Notes: generated by a model not told the origin, from the sequence alone. 47,902 bases of DNA from Nitrospira sp. (GCA_005116885.1 SWDP01000037.1:31781-79682), one strand, 5' to 3'. Counted from the first letter of the stretch, positions 28,206 through 37,641 are shown. Numbers and translations are program-made.

Positions 28206-29528
28206 ATGGCATCCCTGACCATCACGCCTGGTAGGCCGTTACAGGGAACGATTTCCGTTCCTGGCGATAAGTCGATCACCCATCGCGCCATTATTCTGAC
28301 AGCCTTGGCGAACGGGATCAGTACGGTTGCGCGCTATTGCCGAGGTGAAGATTGCCTCAATACAATGCGGGCTCTTCAGGGTCTCGGTATCCGTATCGAT
28401 GAGTCGGACGAAGAACTCTGTGTGCATGGCAAGGGACTCTGGGGGCTGACCGAGCCAAGTGGGCCGATTGATTGCGGGAATTCTGGAACAGGCATTCGTC
28501 TCCTGACGGGTCTGCTGGCTGGACAAGACTTTTTTACGGTGCTGAACGGTGACGAATCGATCCGTCGCCGCCCAATGGGGCGGATCGTCAAGCCGTTGCG
28601 GGAAATGGGGGCAACCATTTCCGGACGCAAGGGTGGCGAACTTGCGCCTTTAGCCGTCACGGGCAGTCGACTTCGCGCGATCACCTACGCCTCGCCGGTG
28701 GCGAGTGCGCAAATCAAGTCGGCGTTGTTGCTCGCAGCCTTGTTTGCCGAAGGAACAACTCGTATTACGGAGCCGCGCCTCTCGCGGGATCATACGGAAC
28801 GGTTGTTCAAATTTTTTGGCATTGCATTTCAACGGGAAGGGACCACTCTGCTGATCGATGGACGACCGTCGGTTGGATGGAACGCGGCGACTCGATTAGT
28901 TGTCCCGGGAGATCTTTCTGCCGCGGCATTTTTCATCGTGGGGGCGACCATTGTTCCTGGTTCGGATGTGACGATTCAACAAGTCGGGATCAATCCTACC
29001 AGGGTCGGCTTGTTGGACGTGATGACGAGAATGGGTGCAGACATCCAACTGCTCAATAGGCGCGAAGAGGCAGGAGAGCCGGTTGCGGATATTCGAGTAA
29101 AGTCGGCCAGGCTGCATGGAGTGGCGATCGGGCCTGATTTGATCCCGCAGACGATCGATGAATTTCCCATTCTGTGTGTCGCAGTCGCAGTTGCAGAGGG
29201 TGACACGATCATCTCCGGAGCCCAAGAATTGAGAGTCAAAGAGAGCGATCGGATTGCCACGGTGTCGGCAGAATTGCGTGCAATGGGGGCACAGGTGACG
29301 GAAAGGCCCGACGGGATGATTGTGCGAGGTCTTGGCACAGCGGAAGATAATGGTCGGTTGCAAGCTGTACATGGCCACAGCCATGGAGATCACCGGGTGG
29401 CGATGTCGTTGGCCATTGCAGGCTTGACCGCTTCGGCTCCAACCTCGATTGACGAGGCTGCCTGTATCGAGACATCATTCCCGGACTTTCATCGCACACT
29501 CTTGGAATTATTAGGCGAGTGCCGGTGA
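28206..29528 (+). CDS. aroA: 3-phosphoshikimate 1-carboxyvinyltransferase
   Basis: 'LQGTISVPGDKSITHRAIILTALANG', 'IDCGNSGTGIRLLTGLLAG'. Confidence 0.96.
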   Translation: MASLTITPGRPLQGTISVPGDKSITHRAIILTALANGISTVARYCRGEDCLNTMRALQGLGIRIDESDEELCVHGKGLWGLTEPSGPIDCGNSGTGIRLLTGLLAGQDFFTVLNGDESIRRRPMGRIVKPLREMGATISGRKGGELAPLAVTGSRLRAITYASPVASAQIKSALLLAALFAEGTTRITEPRLSRDHTERLFKFFGIAFQREGTTLLIDGRPSVGWNAATRLVVPGDLSAAAFFIVGATIVPGSDVTIQQVGINPTRVGLLDVMTRMGADIQLLNRREEAGEPVADIRVKSARLHGVAIGPDLIPQTIDEFPILCVAVAVAEGDTIISGAQELRVKESDRIATVSAELRAMGAQVTERPDGMIVRGLGTAEDNGRLQAVHGHSHGDHRVAMSLAIAGLTASAPTSIDEAACIETSFPDFHRTLLELLGECR

Positions 29529-30247
29529 CGGTTATGACTATGGGGCATGACGTGGGATCTGTTGCGGAGAAACAGCGGGCGAGAGGACTGATCGTTGCAA
29601 TCGATGGTCCGGCTGGTGTCGGGAAGAGCACCGTGGCCAAGTTGTTGGCTTCTCGATTGGGTTATCTGTACCTTGACACAGGCGCTCTCTATCGCGCGAC
29701 GGCATGGGCCGTCATTGACTCCGGCTTGGATCCAGCTGATGCCAAGGGAGTCGAAGCTCTGCTGCCCACGTTGTCGCTTCACATGCAGTTTCATCAGGGA
29801 GTCGCCACAGTATTCGTCAATGGCAGAGATGTGAGCGGCGACCTTCGAACGCCTGAGGTGTCGGCGGCGGCATCGGTCATCTCGGCCATTTCAGCGGTCC
29901 GGGCCTGGCTGTTGCCTATTCAGCGACAAATCGGACAAGGCGGAGCAGTGGTGGCTGAGGGACGCGATATGGGAACAAAGGTGTTTTCTACAGCTGACGT
30001 GAAATTTTTCCTTGAAGCGGATCCGACGGTCAGGGCTCAACGTCGGCATCGGGAGCTCGTTGCGGCGGGACATTCTGGAGCACTTGAAGAGACGCGCGCC
30101 GATTTGACAGACCGTGATACGAGGGACCGTTCCCGCTCGATCGCGCCGTTGGTTCCTGCTGAAGATGCCCGGTTCATTGATACGTCAACATTGTCCATCC
30201 CGGAAGTGGTGGACCAGATGATGGCTGTGGTTGCGGCCAAACTGTGA
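29519..30247 (+). CDS. cmk: Cytidylate kinase (start uncertain, GTG 29519 or ATG 29534)
   Basis: 'IVAIDGPAGVGKSTVAKLLASRLGYLYLDTGALYRATAW'. Confidence 0.93.
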   Translation: MPVTVMTMGHDVGSVAEKQRARGLIVAIDGPAGVGKSTVAKLLASRLGYLYLDTGALYRATAWAVIDSGLDPADAKGVEALLPTLSLHMQFHQGVATVFVNGRDVSGDLRTPEVSAAASVISAISAVRAWLLPIQRQIGQGGAVVAEGRDMGTKVFSTADVKFFLEADPTVRAQRRHRELVAAGHSGALEETRADLTDRDTRDRSRSIAPLVPAEDARFIDTSTLSIPEVVDQMMAVVAAKL

Positions 30248-30900
30248 GTTCGGTTTTTTACGGGATCTTGTGGGTTCTCTGCCGGACCATCGGCTGGCTG
30301 TGTTTTCGATTTCGAGTCGTTGGCGCAGTTCCCCGCGACGGAGGGTTTATCGTTGCGGCGAACCATGCCAGTTATCTGGATATTCCCCTCCTGGGTTGTG
30401 GGATGCGTCGGCGGGCTTGGTTTCTGGGGCGTAGCGATCTCTTTCCGGTTCCGGGGCTGAAGGCGATCTGTCAATGGTTGGGATGGATTCCCCTGAGGAT
30501 TGGCCGGTTGGATCGTGATGCATTCGGTAAGGCGGTGGCTCTGATCAAGCAAGGGAAGGTCGTGGTGATTTTCCCTGAGGGCGGTCGCACCCAGGATGGT
30601 CGGTTGCAATCCCCCAAGCCGGGAATCGGTATGATAGTGGCGCAAACCGGATGTTCTGTGGTTCCGGCCTATCTCAAGGGGACGTTTGATGTGTTACCAC
30701 CTGGAATTATGTGGCCACGTTTCCGTCCCGTGACCGTGTTCTATGGAGAGGCTCTTGCGTTTCCCCGACATGAGGAGGGCGGAGATGCGAAGCAGTATTA
30801 TCAGGAAGTCAGTCGCACCGTGATGGATCGTATTGCGTCGTTAGGTGGTGTAGAATCTCCGATCAAGCAGTCCAGTGCCGACATTCGCAAGGCTGAGTGA
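30244..30900 (+). CDS. plsC: 1-acyl-sn-glycerol-3-phosphate acyltransferase
   Basis: 'GGFIVAANHASYLDIPLLG', 'VVIFPEGGRTQDGRL'. Confidence 0.9.
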   Translation: MSSVFYGILWVLCRTIGWLCFRFRVVGAVPRDGGFIVAANHASYLDIPLLGCGMRRRAWFLGRSDLFPVPGLKAICQWLGWIPLRIGRLDRDAFGKAVALIKQGKVVVIFPEGGRTQDGRLQSPKPGIGMIVAQTGCSVVPAYLKGTFDVLPPGIMWPRFRPVTVFYGEALAFPRHEEGGDAKQYYQEVSRTVMDRIASLGGVESPIKQSSADIRKAE

Positions 30901-30956
30901 ATGCCGGTGTATAACCATCAGCACCCGACTTCAGTCGGAAGAGTAGGATTCCCATC

Positions 30957-32672
30957 ATGAGTACGGTTTTGCCATCGAGTGACCAGCAGTTAGACCGGGC
31001 GGCCTTAGCGGCCTTGTACGAGGAAACATTTAAAAACCTCGAAGAAGGCACCATTACGGAGGGCCGCGTCGTTGCCGTGACCAAAGACAAGGTGGTTGTC
31101 GACATCGGCTACAAGTCCGAAGGGATGATCCCGAACGATCAGTTCTCCACAGAGGAACGCCAAAACCTCAAGGTGGGCGATCGGCTTCAAGTCTATATCG
31201 AGGAGTGTGAAGACGCCGACGGCAATCTGGTTCTTTCCAAAGAAAAAGCCGACAAGATGAAGATCTGGGAGGAGCTGGAAAAGCTCTTCAACGACGGCAA
31301 AAGCATCGACGGCAAGATCGTCGCACGGATCAAGGGCGGCATGATGGTCGATATCGGAGTGAAGGCGTTTCTTCCTGGCTCGCAGATCGACCTGCATCCA
31401 GTGCGTGATCTTGACGGGTTGATCGGGCGCACGTTTCCTCTCAAGATTATCAAGATTAATCACCGGCGTGGCAACGTGGTGGTCTCAAGGCGCGTGCTCT
31501 TGGAAGAGACACGGGACTCAAAACGGAAGACGACCCTCTCCACGTTGAAAGAAGGGCAATTGATCCAAGGTGTGGTGAAGAACATCACCGATTACGGGGC
31601 GTTCATCGACCTCGGTGGCATCGATGGGCTGCTCCACATCACTGACATGTCGTGGGGCCGAGTCGGCCATCCGTCGGAAATGTTCAACATCGGCGACAAG
31701 GTGGAAGTGAGCGTGCTCAAGTATGATCGAGAGACCGGGCGCATTTCACTCGGCTTGAAACAAAAGAGTGCTGATCCTTGGACTGGGGTGGCCAGTAAGT
31801 ACGCGGTCGGGACTCGAGTCCGAGGTCGCGTCGTGAGCCTGACTGACTATGGGGCGTTTATCGAGCTCGAGCCTGGGGTTGAAGGGCTCGTGCATGTCTC
31901 TGTGATGTCATGGACGCACGAGGTGCGCCATCCATCACGCGTGGTGTCCATCGGAGATCAGGTGGAAGCGGCGGTGTTGAACGTGGATCCGGCGAGCAGA
32001 AAGATCTCTCTCGGCATGAAGCAGACTGCGCCGAACCCCTGGGATATGGTGGAAGGGAAGTATGCCATCGGGACGCACATTGAAGGAAAGGTGAAGAGCC
32101 TCACCGACTTCGGCGCGTTCGTCGGACTCGAAGAGGGCATCGATGGATTGATCCATATTTCCGATATGTCGTGGACGAAGCATATCAAGCATCCCTCTGA
32201 ACTCTTCAAGAAGGGGCAGAAGGTTGAAGCGGTGGTCTTACGGATCGACAAGGAAAAAGAACGGCTTTCGCTTGGCTATAAGCAACTGAAGGGCGATCCA
32301 TGGGATGACGAAATTCCAAGCCGATATGCGGTCGGAGATGTGGCGGTCGGGAAGGTCAGCAAGGTTGCCGACTTCGGCATCTTTGTCGAATTGGACGGGG
32401 GCGTCGAAGGGTTGATTCACATCAGCGAGGCCGGTCTCGACTCGCAGGCCAAGCTCGAAGAGAAATTCAAGCTGCAAGATGAAGTGACGGCCAAGATCAT
32501 CAAGGTCGATCGTGAGGAGCGAAAAATTGCACTCAGCTTGCGCGATCATCAGATGGATTCCGATCGGCGAACAGTCGATGAATACCATGCGGCTCAAGGC
32601 GCGTTGGATCAAAGCTTGGGTCGTGCGGTGAAGCAGACCCGGAAGCGAGGACAAGACGAGGACGAGAAGTAG
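30957..32672 (+). CDS. rpsA: 30S ribosomal protein S1 (six S1 motifs)
   Basis: Six S1 repeats, e.g. 'GVVKNITDYGAFIDLGGIDGLLHITDMSW'. Confidence 0.96.
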   Translation: MSTVLPSSDQQLDRAALAALYEETFKNLEEGTITEGRVVAVTKDKVVVDIGYKSEGMIPNDQFSTEERQNLKVGDRLQVYIEECEDADGNLVLSKEKADKMKIWEELEKLFNDGKSIDGKIVARIKGGMMVDIGVKAFLPGSQIDLHPVRDLDGLIGRTFPLKIIKINHRRGNVVVSRRVLLEETRDSKRKTTLSTLKEGQLIQGVVKNITDYGAFIDLGGIDGLLHITDMSWGRVGHPSEMFNIGDKVEVSVLKYDRETGRISLGLKQKSADPWTGVASKYAVGTRVRGRVVSLTDYGAFIELEPGVEGLVHVSVMSWTHEVRHPSRVVSIGDQVEAAVLNVDPASRKISLGMKQTAPNPWDMVEGKYAIGTHIEGKVKSLTDFGAFVGLEEGIDGLIHISDMSWTKHIKHPSELFKKGQKVEAVVLRIDKEKERLSLGYKQLKGDPWDDEIPSRYAVGDVAVGKVSKVADFGIFVELDGGVEGLIHISEAGLDSQAKLEEKFKLQDEVTAKIIKVDREERKIALSLRDHQMDSDRRTVDEYHAAQGALDQSLGRAVKQTRKRGQDEDEK

Positions 32673-32743
32673 GTCAGACCATCAGGCCGCAGTGTCGACC
32701 GTGGGCCTTCGCACCCTTGGTGCGATGAGCGTCGCATCGAACT

Positions 32744-33640
32744 ATGAGTGACCAAACATCAGGAAGGCCAGCCAAGCGGGGAATAGTGCGCCGAGCGCTT
32801 TGGGTGCTCGGCGCCGGGCTTGGCTTGCTCTTTCTGCTGAACCTGTTTTTCCCCGACCTCGATTTCTCGATGCAGGACCAGGTTGGATTGATACGGATTG
32901 AAGGGGTTATCGTGGATGCGCAATCTACAATCGGCGAGTTGAAGCGTTTTGCCGAGAACCCCTCCGTGAAAGCGATCGTACTGCGGATCGATAGCCCCGG
33001 TGGCGGAGTGGTCCCGTCGCAAGAAATTCATGATGCGGTCCAGCGTGTTCGGCACAAGAGCAACAAGACCGTGATTACCTCAATGGGGACGGTGGCGGCA
33101 TCAGGAGGATACTATATTGCGGTGGCGACCGATCGGATCATGGCCAATTCAGGGACGTTGACGGGGAGTATCGGGGTCATCATGGAAATGGCAAACGTCG
33201 AAGGGCTGCTGAAGAAGATCGGAGTCGAAGGTGTTGTGATCAAAAGTGGGCGATTTAAAGATGTCGGATCGCCTCTCCGGAAGATGAGCGATGAAGAACA
33301 GGCATTGCTCCAATCTGTTATGGACGATGTCCACAAGCAGTTTATCGAGGCGGTGGCGGAAGGGCGAGGGCTTGACGTGGCGGCTGTACAGGCCTTGGCA
33401 GACGGTCGAATTTTTACGGGCCGTCAGGCCAAAGCGTCAAAGCTTGTGGATGAACTTGGCGATCTCAACGCGGCCATCCAGCTTGCAGCGGATGTGGCAG
33501 GTATCGAGGGCGAGCCGAAAGTCATAGAACCACGCCGACGATTTTCATTTAGAGAATTGATCGAGTCCCGAATATCGGGGCTTTTTCCCAAATTGGATTT
33601 TTACTCCGGAGTAGGGCTCAAGTACCTCATGGTATTCTAG
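32744..33640 (+). CDS. sppA: Signal peptide peptidase SppA
   Basis: 'VGLIRIEGVIVDAQSTIGELKRFAENPSVKAIVLRIDSPGGGVVPSQEIHDAV', 'TLTGSIGVIMEMANVEGLLKKIGVE'. Confidence 0.93.
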   Translation: MSDQTSGRPAKRGIVRRALWVLGAGLGLLFLLNLFFPDLDFSMQDQVGLIRIEGVIVDAQSTIGELKRFAENPSVKAIVLRIDSPGGGVVPSQEIHDAVQRVRHKSNKTVITSMGTVAASGGYYIAVATDRIMANSGTLTGSIGVIMEMANVEGLLKKIGVEGVVIKSGRFKDVGSPLRKMSDEEQALLQSVMDDVHKQFIEAVAEGRGLDVAAVQALADGRIFTGRQAKASKLVDELGDLNAAIQLAADVAGIEGEPKVIEPRRRFSFRELIESRISGLFPKLDFYSGVGLKYLMVF

Positions 33641-33765
33641 CAGGATGCTGAAAAAGTCCACCAGCGGCGTTCTCGCATCGCTCAGAGGTTCAACGTACCG
33701 AAGCGTACGCCTCGCCTCTTCGCTCGCTGCGGCCTTGCTGGACGGACTTTTTGAGCATCCTGCTA
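33638..33765. repeat. Complete 128-bp TIR element (reference copy)
   Basis: TAGCAGGATGCTGAAAAAGTCC ... GGACTTTTTGAGCATCCTGCTA; 22-bp inverted ends with one mismatch. Confidence 0.92.
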
Positions 33766-33819
33766 TCAGGGTCGGATTGGCGTAGAAGTCGATTCATCAT
33801 CATACAGGGGGAGTCCGCT

Positions 33820-34098
33820 ATGACGAAGGCCCAAATTATTGAGCGCGTATCAGAACAGATCACGACCTTGACGAAACGGCAAGCGGAAGTCGTCGTCAAT
33901 ACGATTTTCGACTGCGTGAGAGATTCTTTGAAAAACGGCGATAAGACGGAGATTCGAGGGTTCGGCAGTTTTCGGCTGCGGGCTCGTCGGATGAAAGAAG
34001 GACGGAACCCCAAGACCGGCGCAACGGTGGCGGTTCCTGCCAAGAAAGTCCCGTTTTTTAAAGCGGGAAAAGAATTGAAGGAACTTCTGAACCAGTGA
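33820..34098 (+). CDS. HU/IHF-family DNA-binding protein (IHF alpha-like)
   Basis: 'MTKAQIIERVSEQITTLTKRQAEVVVNTIFDCVRDSLKNGDKTEIRGFGSFRLRARRMKEGRNPKTG'. Confidence 0.94.
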   Translation: MTKAQIIERVSEQITTLTKRQAEVVVNTIFDCVRDSLKNGDKTEIRGFGSFRLRARRMKEGRNPKTGATVAVPAKKVPFFKAGKELKELLNQ

Positions 34099-34114
34099 CA
34101 ACAGGATATTCATC

Positions 34115-35116
34115 ATGAATGCGCCAGACTCGCATGATGCCATAGGGATCGATGTCCGTTGGACGGATGAGGCCTCCGAACGTTTAAAGCGAGCCCCACT
34201 GTTCTTGCGCGGCATGGTTCGGCGAATCGCCGAAAAAAAAGCTCGTGAGCTTGGCTGTGCGGAGATTACAGCGGAGATTCTTGATCAGTTCAAAAGCCAA
34301 ATGATGGGTGGCATGGGAGGCGAGTCCGGCATAGCGGCTGCCGCGGAAGATATGGCTCAAGGGCGTCTCCCCTGGACTGCCGCTGCGAAGGGCCGATTGG
34401 ATACCGTTCCGGAATTCATGCGCCACATGATCAAACAAATTGCAGAAGAGATCGCCAGAGAGCGGGGCCATCTTGAGGTGAATGTCGAACTGTTTGAAAA
34501 GGTGGAAGCGCTGGGCGATTTTCGTGAGGCTTCAGGCCCTCCGTTGGAGTGGAGTGAAGGGGCGCTGTCTCAGCTGCAAGAGAAATTGAAACAGTCGCCG
34601 CCCATCGCGGTTGAATTTGTCACTGACATGCTGAGGCGGGACACCGAAGATTTAGCGCGCGAGAGAGGTGTGACCCGGATCGATGAGTCGACACTGATCC
34701 AATTGTGGGATGTGCCACAGGAACGAGTGGCGTGGACCGATGAAGCCTGGACGCGTCTGCAAACGTCCCCTGATTTTGTACGTAGCGGAATTCGTAAGGC
34801 CGCTGAGCGCAGGGCGCGGAAGCTCGGGCTCGCCGAGGTTGACTCGGAGCATCTGACGACCTTCCGGAATCAGGCGATGATGAAAGCCGTCAAACGGATT
34901 CGCTCATTCGGGTATGACAAGTTGACGTTTGAGGCGTTCGATACTGCGTTGGAGAAGACCAAGCGGTTGCAGGGAAATGAGCAGGCGGAAAAGCGCCTTC
35001 AAGAAATTCGCGGGCATTTTGCTGATCCGGACCTCAAGAAACCGGAAGGCGGGACATTGGGCGCCGACTTGATGGACCGCTTTCGCCGCTATTTGAAGGG
35101 AGAGGGGACACTCTAA
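34115..35116 (+). CDS. Protein with about four tandem PCP_red-like domains
   Basis: Repeats starting 'VRWTDEASERLKRAPLFLRGMVRRIAEKKARELG', 'LPWTAAAKGRLDTVPEFMRHMIKQIAEEIARERG', 'LEWSEGALSQLQEKLKQSPPIAVEFVTDMLRRDTEDLARERG', 'VAWTDEAWTRLQTSPDFVRSGIRKAAERRARKLG'. Confidence 0.82.
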   Translation: MNAPDSHDAIGIDVRWTDEASERLKRAPLFLRGMVRRIAEKKARELGCAEITAEILDQFKSQMMGGMGGESGIAAAAEDMAQGRLPWTAAAKGRLDTVPEFMRHMIKQIAEEIARERGHLEVNVELFEKVEALGDFREASGPPLEWSEGALSQLQEKLKQSPPIAVEFVTDMLRRDTEDLARERGVTRIDESTLIQLWDVPQERVAWTDEAWTRLQTSPDFVRSGIRKAAERRARKLGLAEVDSEHLTTFRNQAMMKAVKRIRSFGYDKLTFEAFDTALEKTKRLQGNEQAEKRLQEIRGHFADPDLKKPEGGTLGADLMDRFRRYLKGEGTL

Positions 35117-35119
35117 CTG

Positions 35120-35165
35120 GCAGGATGCTGAAGCAGTCTCCTAGCTTCGTTCTCGCTTTGTTCAG
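35120..35165. repeat. Solo left end of the TIR element
   Basis: ggcaggatgctgaagcagtctcctagcttcgttctcgc; no right end found nearby. Confidence 0.6.
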
Positions 35166-35309
35166 TGCCTCATGGGTATTCCGTAGCCACCTGATTGCTG
35201 ATCCGCCCTCTAGTTTCCCTCTGCGAGCTCGCACAATAGCACAAAATGTTTTTCGCAGCGCTCTCGCTGCTTGTGAGCCGAGCGGGCTGGATCATCACAA
35301 TGCGGTAGG

Positions 35310-35337
35310 GCAGGGGCCGCGTGAGGACGGCCCCTGC
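35310..35337 (-). terminator. Hairpin terminator candidate for the 35341-35661 minus-strand gene
   Basis: gcaggggccg-cgtgagga-cggcccctgc, perfect 10-bp stem just after the stop; weak T tract. Confidence 0.6.
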
Positions 35338-35340
35338 TGT

Positions 35341-35661
35341 TTAATGGGTTGCCACTTCCTGCGGCCAAAATTTATGTCGAATCTGCGGAAGGGGCTCGCT
35401 ATCCAAATTGGGGATATCGTAGAGGCAGCGATCGATTGTTGCCACTTCGTCTTCGGTCAGGTCCAAGGCGACCCTCTTTTTCCAAAACTGATCAAGGGTA
35501 AAATAATCTCCTGACTGCGGCTTCTCAGCCAAGAGCCCCTTCATCGTATCGAAGCCTGCGGTGTCCACCCCAGGGACGCGGCCCTTATTGCGGTCATGAC
35601 ACCAGTGCAGTATCTCAGCGATTCCGTACATCGACACATCAATCTTCATCATCTTGCTCAT
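35341..35661 (-). CDS. Hypothetical protein
   Basis: 106-aa ORF MSKMMKIDVSMYGIAEILHWCHDRNKGRVPGVDTAGFDTMKGLLAEKP; followed by a hairpin. Confidence 0.65.
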   Translation of the reverse strand: MSKMMKIDVSMYGIAEILHWCHDRNKGRVPGVDTAGFDTMKGLLAEKPQSGDYFTLDQFWKKRVALDLTEDEVATIDRCLYDIPNLDSEPLPQIRHKFWPQEVATH

Positions 35662-35854
35662 GGAGTCCTCCTTACCAAGTGGGCTATTCTACCTTAATCG
35701 CTGCCCTATTTTCAAAGCCGTTGATGAGCGGGATTGAGTGGGGGGAACGGCATAGGGGTGGCGCAGGTCACTCCGTAGGATTGATTGCCATGTGAAAGCG
35801 GCAGTCTGTATACTGGCCACGCTCATTGCGGAGGGAGAGCCTGGGTGAGGGGGC

Positions 35855-37105
35855 GTGCATATACAGATCAATCACCACGTTGCCTGCCCTTCGCATGAGG
35901 AAGACCGCGTGATCAAATTCGTTGGCGGCCACAAGCGATCTCACGCCTGGGGTTTTGTGGCCGTGGCGATAAGCGCCTCCCTACTTATATCAAGCGGGTG
36001 CAACAAGCAAGACCCCTATGCCCCACCGGATCTGTTCTACTACTTTGCGAGTTACCAAGTAGGGAAGAACCCGACGACTGTCACCCCTACCGATGTCAAT
36101 CAAGATGGATTTACGGATTTGATTACCACTAACATCGGCAGTAATACGCTGTCGATTCTCTTGGGGAACGGTGATGGCACCTTTCGCGACCAGGTTCAGT
36201 TAAATGTCTGTAAAGAGCCGCGCTCGCTTGCTCTTGGGATGTTTAATCGAGACATGTATCCCGATGTGGCCTTGGCCTGTTCAGGCGGCGATGAAGTATC
36301 CGTACTCTTCGGTCGATCCGACGGAAAATTTGAAGAAGGGCCGCGGTATCCCGTGCATCGCACTCCCATCGCTATTGCCAGCGAAGATTTGAACGGTGAT
36401 CAGGCCTCTGACCTTGTGGTCGCTTTGCGGAACGACAAGATTAAAGTGTTTCTGGGGACCGGCACGGGTGAGTTCACCCATGGGGCGCAGTATGAATATG
36501 GAGATACGCCCACGTCAGTGGCGATGGCCGACTTGAGCGGCGATGGGAAGATCGATTTGGCGGTGACCAATGGAGGGCCGATGTCGAATGCGGTCTCTAT
36601 CTGGAAAGGGAATGGCGACGGGACATTTCGCCCTCCCGCCGACTATCGGACGGGAAAGCGACCGCTTGGGGTGAGTTTCGCCGACTTCAATCGTGACCGG
36701 ATACTCGACCTCCTTGTGATCAACGGTCAGCAAGATAGTTTTACAACGTTCCTTGGAGTAGGAAACGGGACGTTCCTGCCAGGGAAAGATTCTGGCGCAG
36801 ATGCAGGACCGAATTTCGGATACGCGCGCGATTTCAATGGTGACAGTCGCATCGACGTGGCTATCGTCAATCTTCAGTCGAGCGATCTCTCCATTCTCTT
36901 TGGTCGGGGCGATGGAACCTTTGAATATCCGCCGAGAAACTATCGGACGAAACCGGGTCCCTTTGCTCTCGCGACATTTCGCGTCACCACGAAGGAGGAA
37001 GAAGAGCCTGGATTAGTGACAGCGGATAACGGCAATGGAAGTGTCTCCGTGTTTCTTCATCGAGGATTGAAGGCGGTGTCCACTCCAGTCGCGCCTTCCC
37101 CGTAA
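35855..37105 (+). CDS. FG-GAP/VCBS repeat (beta-propeller) lipoprotein
   Basis: Lipobox-like 'ASLLISSGC'; repeats 'DVNQDGFTDLITTNIGSNTLSILLGNGDGTF', 'DLSGDGKIDLAVTNGG'. Confidence 0.85.
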   Translation: MHIQINHHVACPSHEEDRVIKFVGGHKRSHAWGFVAVAISASLLISSGCNKQDPYAPPDLFYYFASYQVGKNPTTVTPTDVNQDGFTDLITTNIGSNTLSILLGNGDGTFRDQVQLNVCKEPRSLALGMFNRDMYPDVALACSGGDEVSVLFGRSDGKFEEGPRYPVHRTPIAIASEDLNGDQASDLVVALRNDKIKVFLGTGTGEFTHGAQYEYGDTPTSVAMADLSGDGKIDLAVTNGGPMSNAVSIWKGNGDGTFRPPADYRTGKRPLGVSFADFNRDRILDLLVINGQQDSFTTFLGVGNGTFLPGKDSGADAGPNFGYARDFNGDSRIDVAIVNLQSSDLSILFGRGDGTFEYPPRNYRTKPGPFALATFRVTTKEEEEPGLVTADNGNGSVSVFLHRGLKAVSTPVAPSP

Positions 37106-37200
37106 GGCAGGTGGACGTCCAGGGTGAATTAAAAGTCAGTCTTCTTGACAGCCCACCGACCCTCGGCTAGAGTGACCGAGGGTCAGCCCCTCGCGGCCTT

Positions 37201-37425
37201 TTGGAGTTCTGGTTCGAGGATATTGTGAGATCCTTTCGATGGTGGTTTGTAATTGGGGCGTTGCTCACTCTTTCCGTGCTGATGGTACAGGGCGGGGTGC
37301 GAGAGCTGCTCGACGGATCTGTGCCCGGCAGCGGGACCGGCGCATACCTCTCGTTTGTGACTACGATTTTCGGTGGAGGATTGCTGGCGGGTTGCGTGGC
37401 GCTGGTGCTGAAACGACTCCAATAG
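37201..37425 (+). CDS. Small two-TM membrane protein
   Basis: 74 aa, two hydrophobic stretches. Confidence 0.5.
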   Translation: MEFWFEDIVRSFRWWFVIGALLTLSVLMVQGGVRELLDGSVPGSGTGAYLSFVTTIFGGGLLAGCVALVLKRLQ

Positions 37426-37449
37426 ATCCTGAATGTAACGATAGATGCA

Positions 37450-37641
37450 TTGATGCATTGTTTAAGATGTAAGGGGTTCATGATGGTCGAACGCCACTAT
37501 ACGCTGGTGAATCGAAGACTCTATGCCCGCTGTCTGAATTGCGGGTTTTGGATCGACCTTGCCGACCTGCTTCGTTTTTTTCACAAAGTGATCGACAGCG
37601 GGTTTCGTGGAGGAAAAGTGCGGGAATCGTTCACGCTATGA
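37450..37641 (+). CDS. Small CxxC...CxxC zinc-ribbon-like protein
   Basis: MMHCLRCKGFMMVERHYTLVNRRLYARCLNCGFWIDL. Confidence 0.55.
   Translation: MMHCLRCKGFMMVERHYTLVNRRLYARCLNCGFWIDLADLLRFFHKVIDSGFRGGKVRESFTL

Noticed and set aside
37158-37184. Hairpin gaccctcgg...ccgagggtc as a terminator of the VCBS gene
   Set aside because: The stem is good but no U-rich tract follows; function not supported from sequence alone.
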